DNA of 14,238 bases from Jatrophihabitans sp. (GTDB lineage: Bacteria; Actinomycetota; Actinomycetes; Mycobacteriales; Jatrophihabitantaceae), in assembly GCA_004299665.1 (NCBI GenBank), contig SCQZ01000334.1, forward strand, positions 1 through 14,238. The letters are read 5' to 3'. Under the pieces are notes generated by a model. It ran no database searches and was not told the DNA's origin. It worked only from the letters and a program-made list of their open reading frames with translations. This document shows, piece after piece, positions 7,895 to 14,225 of this stretch; the first letter of the stretch is position 1; each line of letters starts with the position of its first letter. The position numbers were made by a program, and so were the translations under genes.

Positions 7895-7960
7895 GGACGG
7901 CGGGAGCGGGTGTGCATGACGGGCCACGGTGCTGCGAGGGCGCGCAGGGTCGCGGCCGGA

Positions 7961-9409
7961 TCAGGCGCGGGCACGGATCTTGATACGACTGGTGAGCTCG
8001 GCGATCTGGTTGTAGACGGTGAGCTTCTCGGCCATCTGCGCGCGGATCTTGCGCTCGGCGTGCATCACGGTGGTGTGGTCGCGGCCGCCGAACTTCTCCC
8101 CGATGCGGGGCAGGGACAGGTCGGTGAGCTCGCGGCACAGGTACATCGCCTGCTGGCGGGCGCTGACGACGAGGCGGGAGCGGGAGGCTCCGGTGAGATC
8201 GTCCATGGTCAGCGAGAAGTACTCGGCGGTCACCGCCATGATCATGGCTGCGGTGATCTCGGGCGTGTCGGACTCGCTGATGAGGTCCTTCAGGACGTTC
8301 TCGACGAGCGTCATCTCGATCGTTTGCCGGTTCAAGCTGGCGAACGCGGTGACCCGGATGAGGGCACCCTCGAGCTCGCGGATGTTGCTCTGGATCTTCG
8401 TCGCGATGTACTCGAGCACCTCGGGCTGCAGGTTCATCCCGTCCTGCGCCGCCTTCTTGCGCAAGATGGCGATGCGGGTCTCCAGGTCCGGAGCCTGCAC
8501 GTCGCTGATCAGGCCCCATTCGAACCGCGTCCGCAGCCGTGACTCGAGCATCGAGAGCTGGCGGGGAGCCTTGTCCGAGCTGATGACGATCTGCTTGTTC
8601 GAATTGTGCAGCGTGTTGAAGGTGTGGAAGAACTCCTCCTGGGTCCGCTCGGCCCGCTCGAGGAACTGGATGTCGTCGATCAGCAGCAGGTCCACCGATC
8701 GGTACCGCGCCTGGAAGGCCTGCATCTTGTCGTCGCGGACCGAGTTGATGAAGTCGTTCGTGAACTCCTCGCTGGAGATGTAGCGGGTGCGCAGGCCGGG
8801 CTGCAGGTGCTGGGCGTAGTGGCCGATCGCGTGCAGCAGGTGCGTCTTGCCGAGCCCGGAGTCGCCGTAGATGAACAGCGGGTTGTACGCGCGTGCAGGC
8901 GCCTCGGCCACGGCGACCGCGGCGGCGTGGGTGAACCGGTTGCTCGAGCCGATGACGAAGGTGTCGAAGGTGTACTTCGGGTTCAGGCGAGCGTCCTTGG
9001 CCGCACCGTTGGGCGCGGCGGCCCGCCGCGGCGACCACCCCGCCGCAGGGGCCACCACCAACTCGGGCTCGTCCTCGTCCTCTGCCCAGGGGTCGTCCTC
9101 GTCGTCACGGGCGGTGTCCGCTGCCCGGCCCTCCTCCTGCGGGTCGTCGACGGTGATGGCCACCCGGATGTCACGGCCCATCTCGTCGGCGAGCAGTTTC
9201 GTGATCAACGGGCTCAGCCGGCCCTCGAAGTAGTCCTTGGCGAAGGTGTTGGGGACGGCCAGCAACGCGGTGTCCTCGACCAGGCCGAGCGGGCGGGTCA
9301 GCCCGATCCACGCGCGCTGGTAGGGGCTGATGGTGTCGTCGTCGAGCCTGACCTTGATCCGTGTCCAGACGCTGGGCAGGTCGACGGGTAGGTCGACGCG
9401 GTCATCCAC
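7961..9409 (-). CDS. dnaA: Chromosomal replication initiator DnaA
   Basis: DnaA is the AAA+ protein that binds DnaA boxes, melts oriC and recruits the helicase. Counting from the GTG at 9409 gives 482 residues. Domain I (about 14-87) starts with VWTRIKVRL. Domain II is a short, acidic, probably disordered linker (about 88-140), much shorter than in Streptomyces. Domain III has Walker A GDSGLGKT at 182-189 and Walker B LLLIDDIQ at 241-248. Domain IV holds the DnaA signature CRELTDLSLPRIGEKFGGRD at 425-444, followed by HTTVMHAERKI. The open frame extends to 9610 but the added residues are not DnaA-like. The GTG at 9409 has GGGGAG 11 bases upstream; the GTG at 9421 is in frame but only a base from that site. 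Degenerate DnaA boxes upstream suggest autoregulation. Confidence 0.96.
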   Translation of the reverse strand: MDDRVDLPVDLPSVWTRIKVRLDDDTISPYQRAWIGLTRPLGLVEDTALLAVPNTFAKDYFEGRLSPLITKLLADEMGRDIRVAITVDDPQEEGRAADTARDDEDDPWAEDEDEPELVVAPAAGWSPRRAAAPNGAAKDARLNPKYTFDTFVIGSSNRFTHAAAVAVAEAPARAYNPLFIYGDSGLGKTHLLHAIGHYAQHLQPGLRTRYISSEEFTNDFINSVRDDKMQAFQARYRSVDLLLIDDIQFLERAERTQEEFFHTFNTLHNSNKQIVISSDKAPRQLSMLESRLRTRFEWGLISDVQAPDLETRIAILRKKAAQDGMNLQPEVLEYIATKIQSNIRELEGALIRVTAFASLNRQTIEMTLVENVLKDLISESDTPEITAAMIMAVTAEYFSLTMDDLTGASRSRLVVSARQQAMYLCRELTDLSLPRIGEKFGGRDHTTVMHAERKIRAQMAEKLTVYNQIAELTSRIKIRARA

Positions 9410-9520
9410 GGGCGGAGTCACTCCCCAGTTCGACGGCACGGGCGCGGTGTTCAGCAAGACGCGTACCCGAGTCGAGCATTGAACACCTGTCCGAGCATCC
9501 CAGAACCCCGTAGGACCGCA

Positions 9521-9541
9521 TCTTCCACAGAGTTCTCCACA
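9521..9541 (+). promoter_or_regulatory. DnaA-box-like pair upstream of dnaA
   Basis: TCTTCCACA (9521-9529) has two mismatches and TTCTCCACA (9533-9541) one mismatch to TTGTCCACA. They lie 112-132 bases upstream of the dnaA start, a placement that fits repression of dnaA by its own product or the upstream half of a two-part origin. Confidence 0.45.
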
Positions 9542-9758
9542 TGCTGTGTACGCGGAGAACCCGGCGTCCCCGGGTCGGAGGGCGGGGCAGTGTGGGCACT
9601 GCCGGCACATCCCCCTATCGGGGTGGCACGGTGGGGGAAACTAGCAGCGGGTTCACCTGCGGGGCAATCCGGGGGCGGCGTGTCGCCGCCGGTCCTGCGC
9701 CGAACGGCGCTAGCATCCTCATCCCCGGCCGCGCCGGGAGGTCCGTAGCGCCGGCGGT

Positions 9759-9788
9759 TTGACCTGGCCGCACCACAGTCCGTACCGT
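9759..9788 (+). promoter_or_regulatory. Candidate rpmH operon promoter
   Basis: TTGACC (9759-9764) and TACCGT (9783-9788) are separated by 18 bases and fit the actinobacterial housekeeping pattern TTGACN ... TANNNT. Transcription would start near 9795 and give an rpmH leader of about 150 bases. The match is by eye only. Confidence 0.4.
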
Positions 9789-9947
9789 GGTGGGGTCCGG
9801 CAGGATGCAGGACGCGCGTGAGCGCGCCCGGATCCCAGCCTCGCCGGAGGCGCCAGCGGCCGACGGCCGCGCCACCTGCGGCTTCCGTTGGCGGACGATC
9901 GACAGCCGTGACACTGGTAGCACCGTGGAGTCTTTGGAGTTCCCGCC

Positions 9948-10085
9948 GTGAGCAAGCGCACTTTCCAGCCCAACAACCGCCGTCGTGCCAAGACGCACGG
10001 CTTCCGGCTGCGGATGCGCACCCGGGCGGGACGCGCGATCCTCGCCGCCCGCCGCCGCAAGGGCCGCCGCGAACTTTCCGCCTGA
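9948..10085 (+). CDS. rpmH: 50S ribosomal protein L34
   Basis: L34 is a small basic protein of the large ribosomal subunit. The 45-residue product starts MSKRTFQPNNRRRAKTHGF from a GTG, runs through the family motif FRLRMRTRAGRAIL and ends RRRKGRRELSA, a full-length and typical L34. The GGAG at 9936-9939 lies 8 bases before the start. It is the first gene of the rightward set and is followed by rnpA after 19 bases, the universal rpmH-rnpA pairing. Confidence 0.97.
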   Translation: MSKRTFQPNNRRRAKTHGFRLRMRTRAGRAILAARRRKGRRELSA

Positions 10086-10104
10086 GCCGGTCGTTTCCCC
10101 TGCT

Positions 10105-10446
10105 GTGCTCCCCGCAGCCTCCCGGATGCGGCGCTCGGCGGACTTCGCCGCGGTCGTCCGCGCGGGTCGCCGGGCGCGGCGCGGTGTTCTCGTGATCCAC
10201 CGCCAGGACGCGTTGCGCCCCGGCCCGGCCCTGGTGGGGCTGGTCGTCGGGCGCACCGTCGGGGGCAGCGTGCAGCGGCACCGGGTCAGCCGCCGGTTGC
10301 GCGCCGAGCTGGCCCGCCGCCTCGATCGGTTCCCCGCCGGCAGCGGGACGGTCGTGCGGGCGCTGCCCGGCTCGGCCGCGGCGACCTCGGAGCGGCTGGG
10401 CGCGGACCTGGACGGCGCGCTGTCACGCCTGGGGGGATCGCGGTGA
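10105..10446 (+). CDS. rnpA: Ribonuclease P protein component
   Basis: RnpA is the protein subunit that helps the RNase P RNA bind and cleave the 5' leaders of tRNA precursors. From the GTG at 10105 the product is 113 residues, beginning VLPAASRMRRSADFAAVVR, as expected for this family. The GLVVGRTVGGSVQ segment corresponds to the conserved core strand before the basic helix. The classical RNxxKR motif appears as RHRVSR at residues 58-63; I recall a similar RHRVxR form in mycobacteria, so this is probably a lineage variant and not damage. VVRALPGSA matches the usual C-terminal strand. No good ribosome site is visible, so translation may be coupled to rpmH. An ATG at 10126 is a less likely start. 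The stop overlaps the yidD start. Confidence 0.93.
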   Translation: MLPAASRMRRSADFAAVVRAGRRARRGVLVIHRQDALRPGPALVGLVVGRTVGGSVQRHRVSRRLRAELARRLDRFPAGSGTVVRALPGSAAATSERLGADLDGALSRLGGSR

Positions 10447-10670
10447 TCGCGCGAGCGGTGCTGGCACTGCTGCGGCTGTACCGGATCGCCATCAGTCCGC
10501 TACGCCCGCCGTCGTGCCGGTACGCGCCCACCTGCAGCGAGTACGCCGTCGTCGCGATCGAGCGGTTCGGCGCACTGCGCGGTGGCTGGCTGGCGCTGCG
10601 GCGCCTGTTGCGCTGCCACCCCTTCCATGCCGGGGGCTACGACCCCGTACCGGCCACCCCGGCACGCTAG
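10443..10670 (+). CDS. yidD: Membrane protein insertion efficiency factor YidD
   Basis: YidD is a small membrane-associated protein that assists YidC-dependent membrane protein insertion. The product has 75 residues. It shows an N-terminal amphipathic or hydrophobic helix (ARAVLALLRLYRIAISPL), then the family motif CRYAPTCSEYA at residues 26-36 and the C-terminal RCHPFHAGGYDPVP. The GTG start overlaps the rnpA stop in GTGA, which implies coupled translation, and yidC follows after 10 bases. Length and motifs are complete. Confidence 0.95.
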   Translation: MIARAVLALLRLYRIAISPLRPPSCRYAPTCSEYAVVAIERFGALRGGWLALRRLLRCHPFHAGGYDPVPATPAR

Positions 10671-10680
10671 GAGTAGTTGA

Positions 10681-11772
10681 GTGCTCGACTTCTTGTACAC
10701 GGCGGTGTCGTGGGTGCTGCTGCAGTGGCACCACCTGTTCAACCTCCTGGGCCTGGACCCCGCGGGCGGCCTGAACTGGACGCTCTCGATCGTCTTCTTG
10801 GTCATCACGGCGCGGCTGTTGCTGTTCCGGCTGTTCGTCAAGCAGGTCAAGTACCAGCGCGAGATGCAGAAGTTCCAGCCGGAATTGCAGAAGTTGCGCA
10901 AGAAGTACAAGGACGACCGCGCCGAGATGCAGCGCCAGATGATGGCCTTCCAGCAGGAGCACGGCTTCAACCCGCTGTCGGGCTGCCTGCCGATGTTCGC
11001 CCAACTGCCGGTGTTCTACGGCCTGTACCACGCGCTGCGGCACCTGGCGAACTCGGTCTACAGCTGTAAGCATGCGTTGGGCGATCCGCACCTGACGCTG
11101 TACACCTTCACCAGGACCGAGACCTGCGACGCCGCGCAGTCCAAGCTGTTCGGCGCCCCGCTCGCCGGGCGACTGACCGACTCCCACGAGCAGATCAGCT
11201 TGCTCGGCGGCACCCAGAGCACCACCGTCACCGTCATCTTGATCCTCGTGCTGATCAGCGCGACGGCCACCTTCATGACGCAGAAGCTGGTCCGTGTCGG
11301 CAACCCGGTCACCGCCGAGGGCACCGCCGCGACGGTCCAGAAGCTGATGCTGTACCTGATCCCGCTCGGGACGCTCGGCTCCGGCCTGTTCTTCCCGTTG
11401 GGCGTGCTGCTGTACTGGTTCACCTCGAACACGTGGACGATGTGCCAGCAGTTGTACATCAACAAGTTCCACCCGCACGAGGACAAGCTCAAGCCTCCGG
11501 CCGGCGAGCTCGGGCGGACGCTGGCCCCGCCTCCGGGTAAGCGACCGGTGCGCCCGGGGCGCGCCGACGGCGCCGCGACGACCTCGCTCGTCACGAGGGC
11601 GCCGGGCGACGAGTCGGCGATCGACGAGACCGCCGCCGACGGGACCGGGATCGACGAGACGGCCCCGCCGCCGGCCCGGCCGGCCCCGCCGCGTCCCGGG
11701 CAGAGACCGCAGAAGGCCGGCGGCAACCGCCCGCCCGCGAAACGACCCAGCAAGGCCAAGAAGCGACGCTGA
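10681..11772 (+). CDS. yidC: Membrane protein insertase YidC
   Basis: YidC/Oxa1 proteins insert and fold inner-membrane proteins, alone or with SecYEG. This 363-residue product resembles the actinobacterial type. Hydrophobic segments are near 35-52 (with Arg45 and Arg50, one of which is likely the groove arginine), 100-120 (GCLPMFAQLPVFYGLYHAL), 183-199 and 223-247 (LIPLGTLGSGLFFPLGVLLY). The cytoplasmic helical hairpin between the first two is rich in K, Q and E (about 53-92). Two cysteines, 129 and 149, lie in the loop after the second segment. The tail from about 280 is Pro/Ala-rich, contains a duplicated IDETA, and ends very basic (KRPSKAKKRR), suggesting ribosome or nucleic-acid contact. 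AGGAG at 10669-10673 supports the GTG start. Confidence 0.95.
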   Translation: MLDFLYTAVSWVLLQWHHLFNLLGLDPAGGLNWTLSIVFLVITARLLLFRLFVKQVKYQREMQKFQPELQKLRKKYKDDRAEMQRQMMAFQQEHGFNPLSGCLPMFAQLPVFYGLYHALRHLANSVYSCKHALGDPHLTLYTFTRTETCDAAQSKLFGAPLAGRLTDSHEQISLLGGTQSTTVTVILILVLISATATFMTQKLVRVGNPVTAEGTAATVQKLMLYLIPLGTLGSGLFFPLGVLLYWFTSNTWTMCQQLYINKFHPHEDKLKPPAGELGRTLAPPPGKRPVRPGRADGAATTSLVTRAPGDESAIDETAADGTGIDETAPPPARPAPPRPGQRPQKAGGNRPPAKRPSKAKKRR

Positions 11773-11782
11773 CGTCGCGACA

Positions 11783-11807
11783 GGCGCCGGCCGTGCCCGC
11801 CGGCGCC
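11783..11807 (+). repeat. Hairpin between yidC and jag
   Basis: A perfect 9-bp stem (GGCGCCGGC with GCCGGCGCC, loop of 7) fills much of the 58-base gap and ends 13 bases before the jag ribosome site GAGGA (11821-11825). No U-run follows. It may tune mRNA processing or partial attenuation between the two genes. Confidence 0.5.
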
Positions 11808-11830
11808 CGGAACAAGGATCGAGGACTTTC

Positions 11831-12559
11831 GTGAGTGACACCGACGTCGAGCAGGTAACCGGCGACACCGTCGCGCTTCCCGACGGGGGAACGAGCCGGG
11901 CAACGACCCATGACACCGCTACCGGCGCCGCCGCCCCGGACGAGGCCGGCGCGGCCACCGTCGCGGAGGCGACCGTGGTGGGCCCGGAGGCGGGCGGCGA
12001 GGCAGACGGCGCCGCGGACGGCGAGACAGACGGCGCCGCGGGCGGCGGCGAGGCAGACGGCGCCGCGGACGGCCGTGAGAGGCCCGGTGGGGAGTCCGGC
12101 GGGCTGCTCGTGCGCGAGGGGGACATCGCCGCCGACTACCTCGAGCGGCTGCTGGACATCATCGACTTCGACGGCGACATCGACCTGGATGTCGAGAACG
12201 ACCGCGCCGTGGTGGCGATCGTCGGCTCGGGACTGCGGTCCCTGATCGGCCCGAAGGGCGAGACGCTGGACGCCCTGCAGGACCTGACCCGGCTGGCGGT
12301 GACGCAGCAGACGGGGCAGCGCAGCCGGCTGATGCTCGACGTCAGCGGTTACCGGCAGGGCCGCCGCGCCGAACTGGTGGCGCTGGCGACCGAGACGGCC
12401 GCCCGGGTCCTGGCCTCCGGTGAGCCGGCCCGGCTCGCGGCGATGAACCCCTTCGAACGCAAGATGATCCACGACGCCATCAGCGCGATCGACGGCGTGC
12501 ACAGCGAGTCCGAGGGCGTCGAACCCGCCCGTCGCGTCGTGGTGCTGCGCGACGCATGA
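11831..12559 (+). CDS. jag: Jag/KhpB-like KH-R3H RNA-binding protein
   Basis: Jag (KhpB, SpoIIIJ-associated) proteins bind single-stranded RNA and usually sit next to yidC. The 242-residue product starts from a GTG with GAGGA 5 bases upstream. Residues 1-90 are an acidic Gly/Ala/Asp/Glu-rich region containing a short tandem repeat, in place of the Jag-N domain seen in Firmicutes. A KH domain follows with the GxxG loop GPKG at 140-143 (SLIGPKGETLDALQDL). The R3H domain is C-terminal with Arg210 and His214 in ERKMIH, preceding GVHSESEGVEPARRVVV. The gene lies between yidC and rsmG, the standard position. The RNA targets cannot be told from the sequence. Confidence 0.93.
   Translation: MSDTDVEQVTGDTVALPDGGTSRATTHDTATGAAAPDEAGAATVAEATVVGPEAGGEADGAADGETDGAAGGGEADGAADGRERPGGESGGLLVREGDIAADYLERLLDIIDFDGDIDLDVENDRAVVAIVGSGLRSLIGPKGETLDALQDLTRLAVTQQTGQRSRLMLDVSGYRQGRRAELVALATETAARVLASGEPARLAAMNPFERKMIHDAISAIDGVHSESEGVEPARRVVVLRDA
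11993..12073 (+). repeat. Short tandem repeat in the jag N-terminal region
   Basis: A 30-base unit is found identically at 11993-12022 and 12044-12073 with a diverged copy between them (about 12020-12043). It encodes GEADGAADG / GETDGAAGG / GEADGAADG. Copy number probably varies by slippage between strains, since the linker is disordered and in frame. Confidence 0.75.
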
Positions 12560-12560
12560 G

Positions 12561-13262
12561 GTGAGCTTCCCCCCTCCGAAGGCCGGCGTGACGCGGGTCG
12601 CGGACGCCGTTGCCGCGGTGTTCGGCGCCGCCGCGCCCCAGGCGCGGGCCTACGCGCACCTGCTGGCGACCACCGGTATCGAGCGGGGCCTCATCGGCCC
12701 CCGCGAGGCGGGGCGCATCTGGGAGCGGCACCTGTTCAACTGCGCCGCGATCGCCGAGCTGATCCCCGAGGGGGAGCGGGTGGTCGATCTCGGGTCGGGC
12801 GCGGGGCTGCCGGGGATCGTGTTGGCAATCCGCCGGCCGGACCTGCGGGTCGAGCTGGTCGAGCCGATGCAGCGCCGCTGTGCCTTCCTGACCGAGGTGC
12901 TGTCCGTCCTCGGACTGGCGCGCCGGGTCCAGGTGGTGCGCGGCCGGGCGCAGGACCCGACGGTATTGCGCCAGGTGGGCGGGTGCGGCATCGTCACCGC
13001 GAGGGCGGTGGCACCGCTCGAGCGGCTGGCAGGGTGGTCGCTGCCCCTGCTGCGGCCGGACGGCACGGTCCTTGCCCTGAAGGGGGAACGGGCCGAGCAG
13101 GAGATGCTGGCGGCAGACGCCGGGATACGACGCATCGGCGGGGTGCCGGAGGGTGTGCGGCGCTGTGACGCGGGGTCGGGACTGGCGCCGGCCCGGGTCG
13201 CCGTCATCCGGCGGGCCGGCGGAGGGGCGCAGCGTCCGGACGAGGGAAAGGGGTGGGTGTGA
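12561..13262 (+). CDS. rsmG: 16S rRNA (guanine-N7) methyltransferase RsmG
   Basis: RsmG (GidB) transfers a methyl group from S-adenosylmethionine to N7 of G527 (E. coli numbering) in 16S rRNA; loss gives low-level streptomycin resistance in several bacteria. The 233-residue product shows the SAM-binding motif VVDLGSGAGLPG at 74-85, the acidic end of the second strand LVEP at 99-102, TARAVAPLE at 146-154 and LALKGE at 171-176. WERHLFNCA at 54-62 is the usual N-terminal RsmG motif. The GTG start lies 1 base after the jag stop and uses the overlapping GAGG as a weak ribosome site; a GTG at 12588 is an alternative. The 3' end overlaps parA by 10 bases. Confidence 0.94.
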   Translation: MSFPPPKAGVTRVADAVAAVFGAAAPQARAYAHLLATTGIERGLIGPREAGRIWERHLFNCAAIAELIPEGERVVDLGSGAGLPGIVLAIRRPDLRVELVEPMQRRCAFLTEVLSVLGLARRVQVVRGRAQDPTVLRQVGGCGIVTARAVAPLERLAGWSLPLLRPDGTVLALKGERAEQEMLAADAGIRRIGGVPEGVRRCDAGSGLAPARVAVIRRAGGGAQRPDEGKGWV

Positions 13263-14215
13263 GCGAGCAGGAGGAGGTCGCTGTTTCACGTGAAACGGCG
13301 AACAGTTCCGAGTACCGAGCTGTTTCACGTGAAACCGAGCCGGAGTTCGACACCCCGATCGCGCGAGAGGCGGCGCAGGCGCTGCGCGCGATGAACGTGC
13401 GTCAGGAGCGATGGCCGGCCCCGGCGACGACCCGCCTGGTCACGGTCGCCAACCAGAAGGGTGGCGTCGGCAAGACGACCAGCACCGTCAACATCGCCGC
13501 CGCGCTGGCGCTGCACGGCCTGCGCACCCTGGTCATCGACCTCGATCCGCAGGGCAACGCCAGCACCGCGCTGAGCATTGAGCACGCCGTCGGCACCCCG
13601 TCGGTCTACGACGCGCTGCTGGGGGGCCGGCCGCTGGTCGACCAGGTGGTCAAGTGTGAGATCACCCCGCTGCTGACCTGTGTGCCCGCCACCCTCGACC
13701 TGGCCGGCGCCGACATCGAGCTCACCTCGCAGGTCGCCCGGGAGTACCGGCTGCGCCGCGCCGTCGAGAGTTATCTCGAGGAGGCGAGCGAGCGGCCGGA
13801 TTACGTACTCATCGACTGCCCGCCCTCCCTGGGGCTGCTGACCCTGAACGCGCTCGTCGCCGCGCGCGAGGTGCTGGTCCCGATCCAGTGCGAGTACTAC
13901 GCGCTGGAGGGGTTGGCCCAACTGCTCAACACCGTCGAGCTCGTCCGCTCGCACCTGAACCCGGAGCTGGCGGTGACGAACGTGCTGCTGACGATGTACG
14001 ACTCGCGGACCCGGCTGGCCGACCAGGTGGCGGCCGAGGTACGCGCTCATTTCGGCGAGATCGTGCTGACCCCGGTCATCCCACGCAACGTCCGGGTCTC
14101 CGAGGCGCCGGGATTCGGCCAGACGGTGATGACGTACGACGCGGGCTCGCGGGGTGCGATCGGATACCTTGAGGCAGCACGGGAACTGGCCGAACGGGGA
14201 CGGGCGCATGGCTAA
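13253..14215 (+). CDS. parA: Chromosome-partitioning ATPase ParA (Soj)
   Basis: ParA is the nucleoid-bound ATPase that moves ParB-parS complexes and so separates replicated origins. The 320-residue product has the deviant Walker A KGGVGKTT at 69-76, the switch I region DLDPQGNAS at 96-104 and a Walker B region in YVLIDCPPSLGLL. The sequence CEYYALEGLAQL and IPRNVRVSEAPGFG are typical of chromosomal ParA. The N-terminal extension (residues 1-58) contains VSRET twice, at 11-15 and 24-28, because two parS sites are read in frame; VSRETEPEFDTPI resembles the N-terminus of mycobacterial ParA. The GTG at 13253 has GAGGGA 5 bases upstream. A GTG at 13259 overlaps the rsmG stop as GTGA, and an ATG at 13390 would exclude both parS sites. 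parB follows with an 8-base overlap. Confidence 0.96.
   Translation: MGVSEQEEVAVSRETANSSEYRAVSRETEPEFDTPIAREAAQALRAMNVRQERWPAPATTRLVTVANQKGGVGKTTSTVNIAAALALHGLRTLVIDLDPQGNASTALSIEHAVGTPSVYDALLGGRPLVDQVVKCEITPLLTCVPATLDLAGADIELTSQVAREYRLRRAVESYLEEASERPDYVLIDCPPSLGLLTLNALVAAREVLVPIQCEYYALEGLAQLLNTVELVRSHLNPELAVTNVLLTMYDSRTRLADQVAAEVRAHFGEIVLTPVIPRNVRVSEAPGFGQTVMTYDAGSRGAIGYLEAARELAERGRAHG
13283..13296. promoter_or_regulatory. parS: parS site 1 (ParB-binding palindrome)
   Basis: GTTTCACGTGAAAC is the perfect 14-base core of the bacterial parS consensus, here preceded by T as in the 16-base form. ParB loads at such sites near the origin and spreads. It lies inside the parA frame and encodes part of AVSRET. 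Confidence 0.93.
13322..13335. promoter_or_regulatory. parS: parS site 2 (ParB-binding palindrome)
   Basis: A second perfect copy of GTTTCACGTGAAAC, exactly 39 bases (13 codons) after the first, sharing the upstream bases GCT. It again encodes AVSRET in parA. This is the copy followed by the conserved EFDTPI segment. Confidence 0.93.
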
Positions 14216-14225
14216 CAGACATCGC
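14208..14225 (+). CDS. parB: ParB start, truncated by the end of the sequence
   Basis: An ATG overlapping the parA stop by 8 bases reads MANRHR before adapter sequence begins. Position after parA, the GGGGACGGG just upstream and the MAxRR-type beginning fit chromosomal ParB, the CTPase that binds the two parS sites just upstream. Only six codons are genuine, so the identification rests on context. Confidence 0.6.

Larger units (their letters stand above)
7637..7960. other. oriC: Probable chromosomal replication origin (oriC)
   Basis: In actinobacteria the origin normally lies between dnaA and dnaN, and this 324-base spacer has no convincing gene. DnaA-box-like sites are: TTGTCCACA at 7886-7894 (perfect actinobacterial box), CCGTCCACA at 7854-7862, TGTGGAGGA at 7783-7791 (minus, two mismatches), TGTGGACGG at 7731-7739 (minus, two mismatches) and TGGGGATAA at 7740-7748 (minus, one mismatch to TTATCCACA). 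The most AT-rich stretch, about 7677-7716, flanks the box pair on the dnaN side and is the best candidate for the unwinding element. The spacer also carries the dnaN ribosome site. By position and boxes this is the best origin candidate in the window; function is inferred. Confidence 0.8.
9410..9947. promoter_or_regulatory. dnaA-rpmH divergent spacer
   Basis: This 538-base spacer separates the two divergent gene sets. The dnaA-proximal third holds two DnaA-box-like sites (9521-9541). On the minus strand TGC-TAGTTT (about 9638-9646) resembles an extended -10 for dnaA, but without a recognisable -35. The rpmH half holds a candidate promoter (9759-9788) and a run of short GC-rich hairpins: 9771-9792, 9814-9827, 9838-9851 (GCCTC/GAGGC) and 9856-9870 (GCGGCC/GGCCGC). 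Open frames crossing this region show no recognisable protein and appear to be by-products of the high GC content. Confidence 0.5.

Noticed and set aside
9422..9610. N-terminal extension of DnaA back to an ATG at 9610
   Set aside because: The added 63 or more residues are cysteine- and proline-rich, unlike any DnaA domain I, and cover the DnaA-box-like sites; a GTG with a ribosome site is available downstream.
9451..10281. Open frame of 276 codons on the minus strand across the dnaA-rpmH spacer, rpmH and rnpA
   Set aside because: It runs opposite to two certain genes, shows no known domain and has the Arg/Gly/Ala-rich look of a GC-driven frame.
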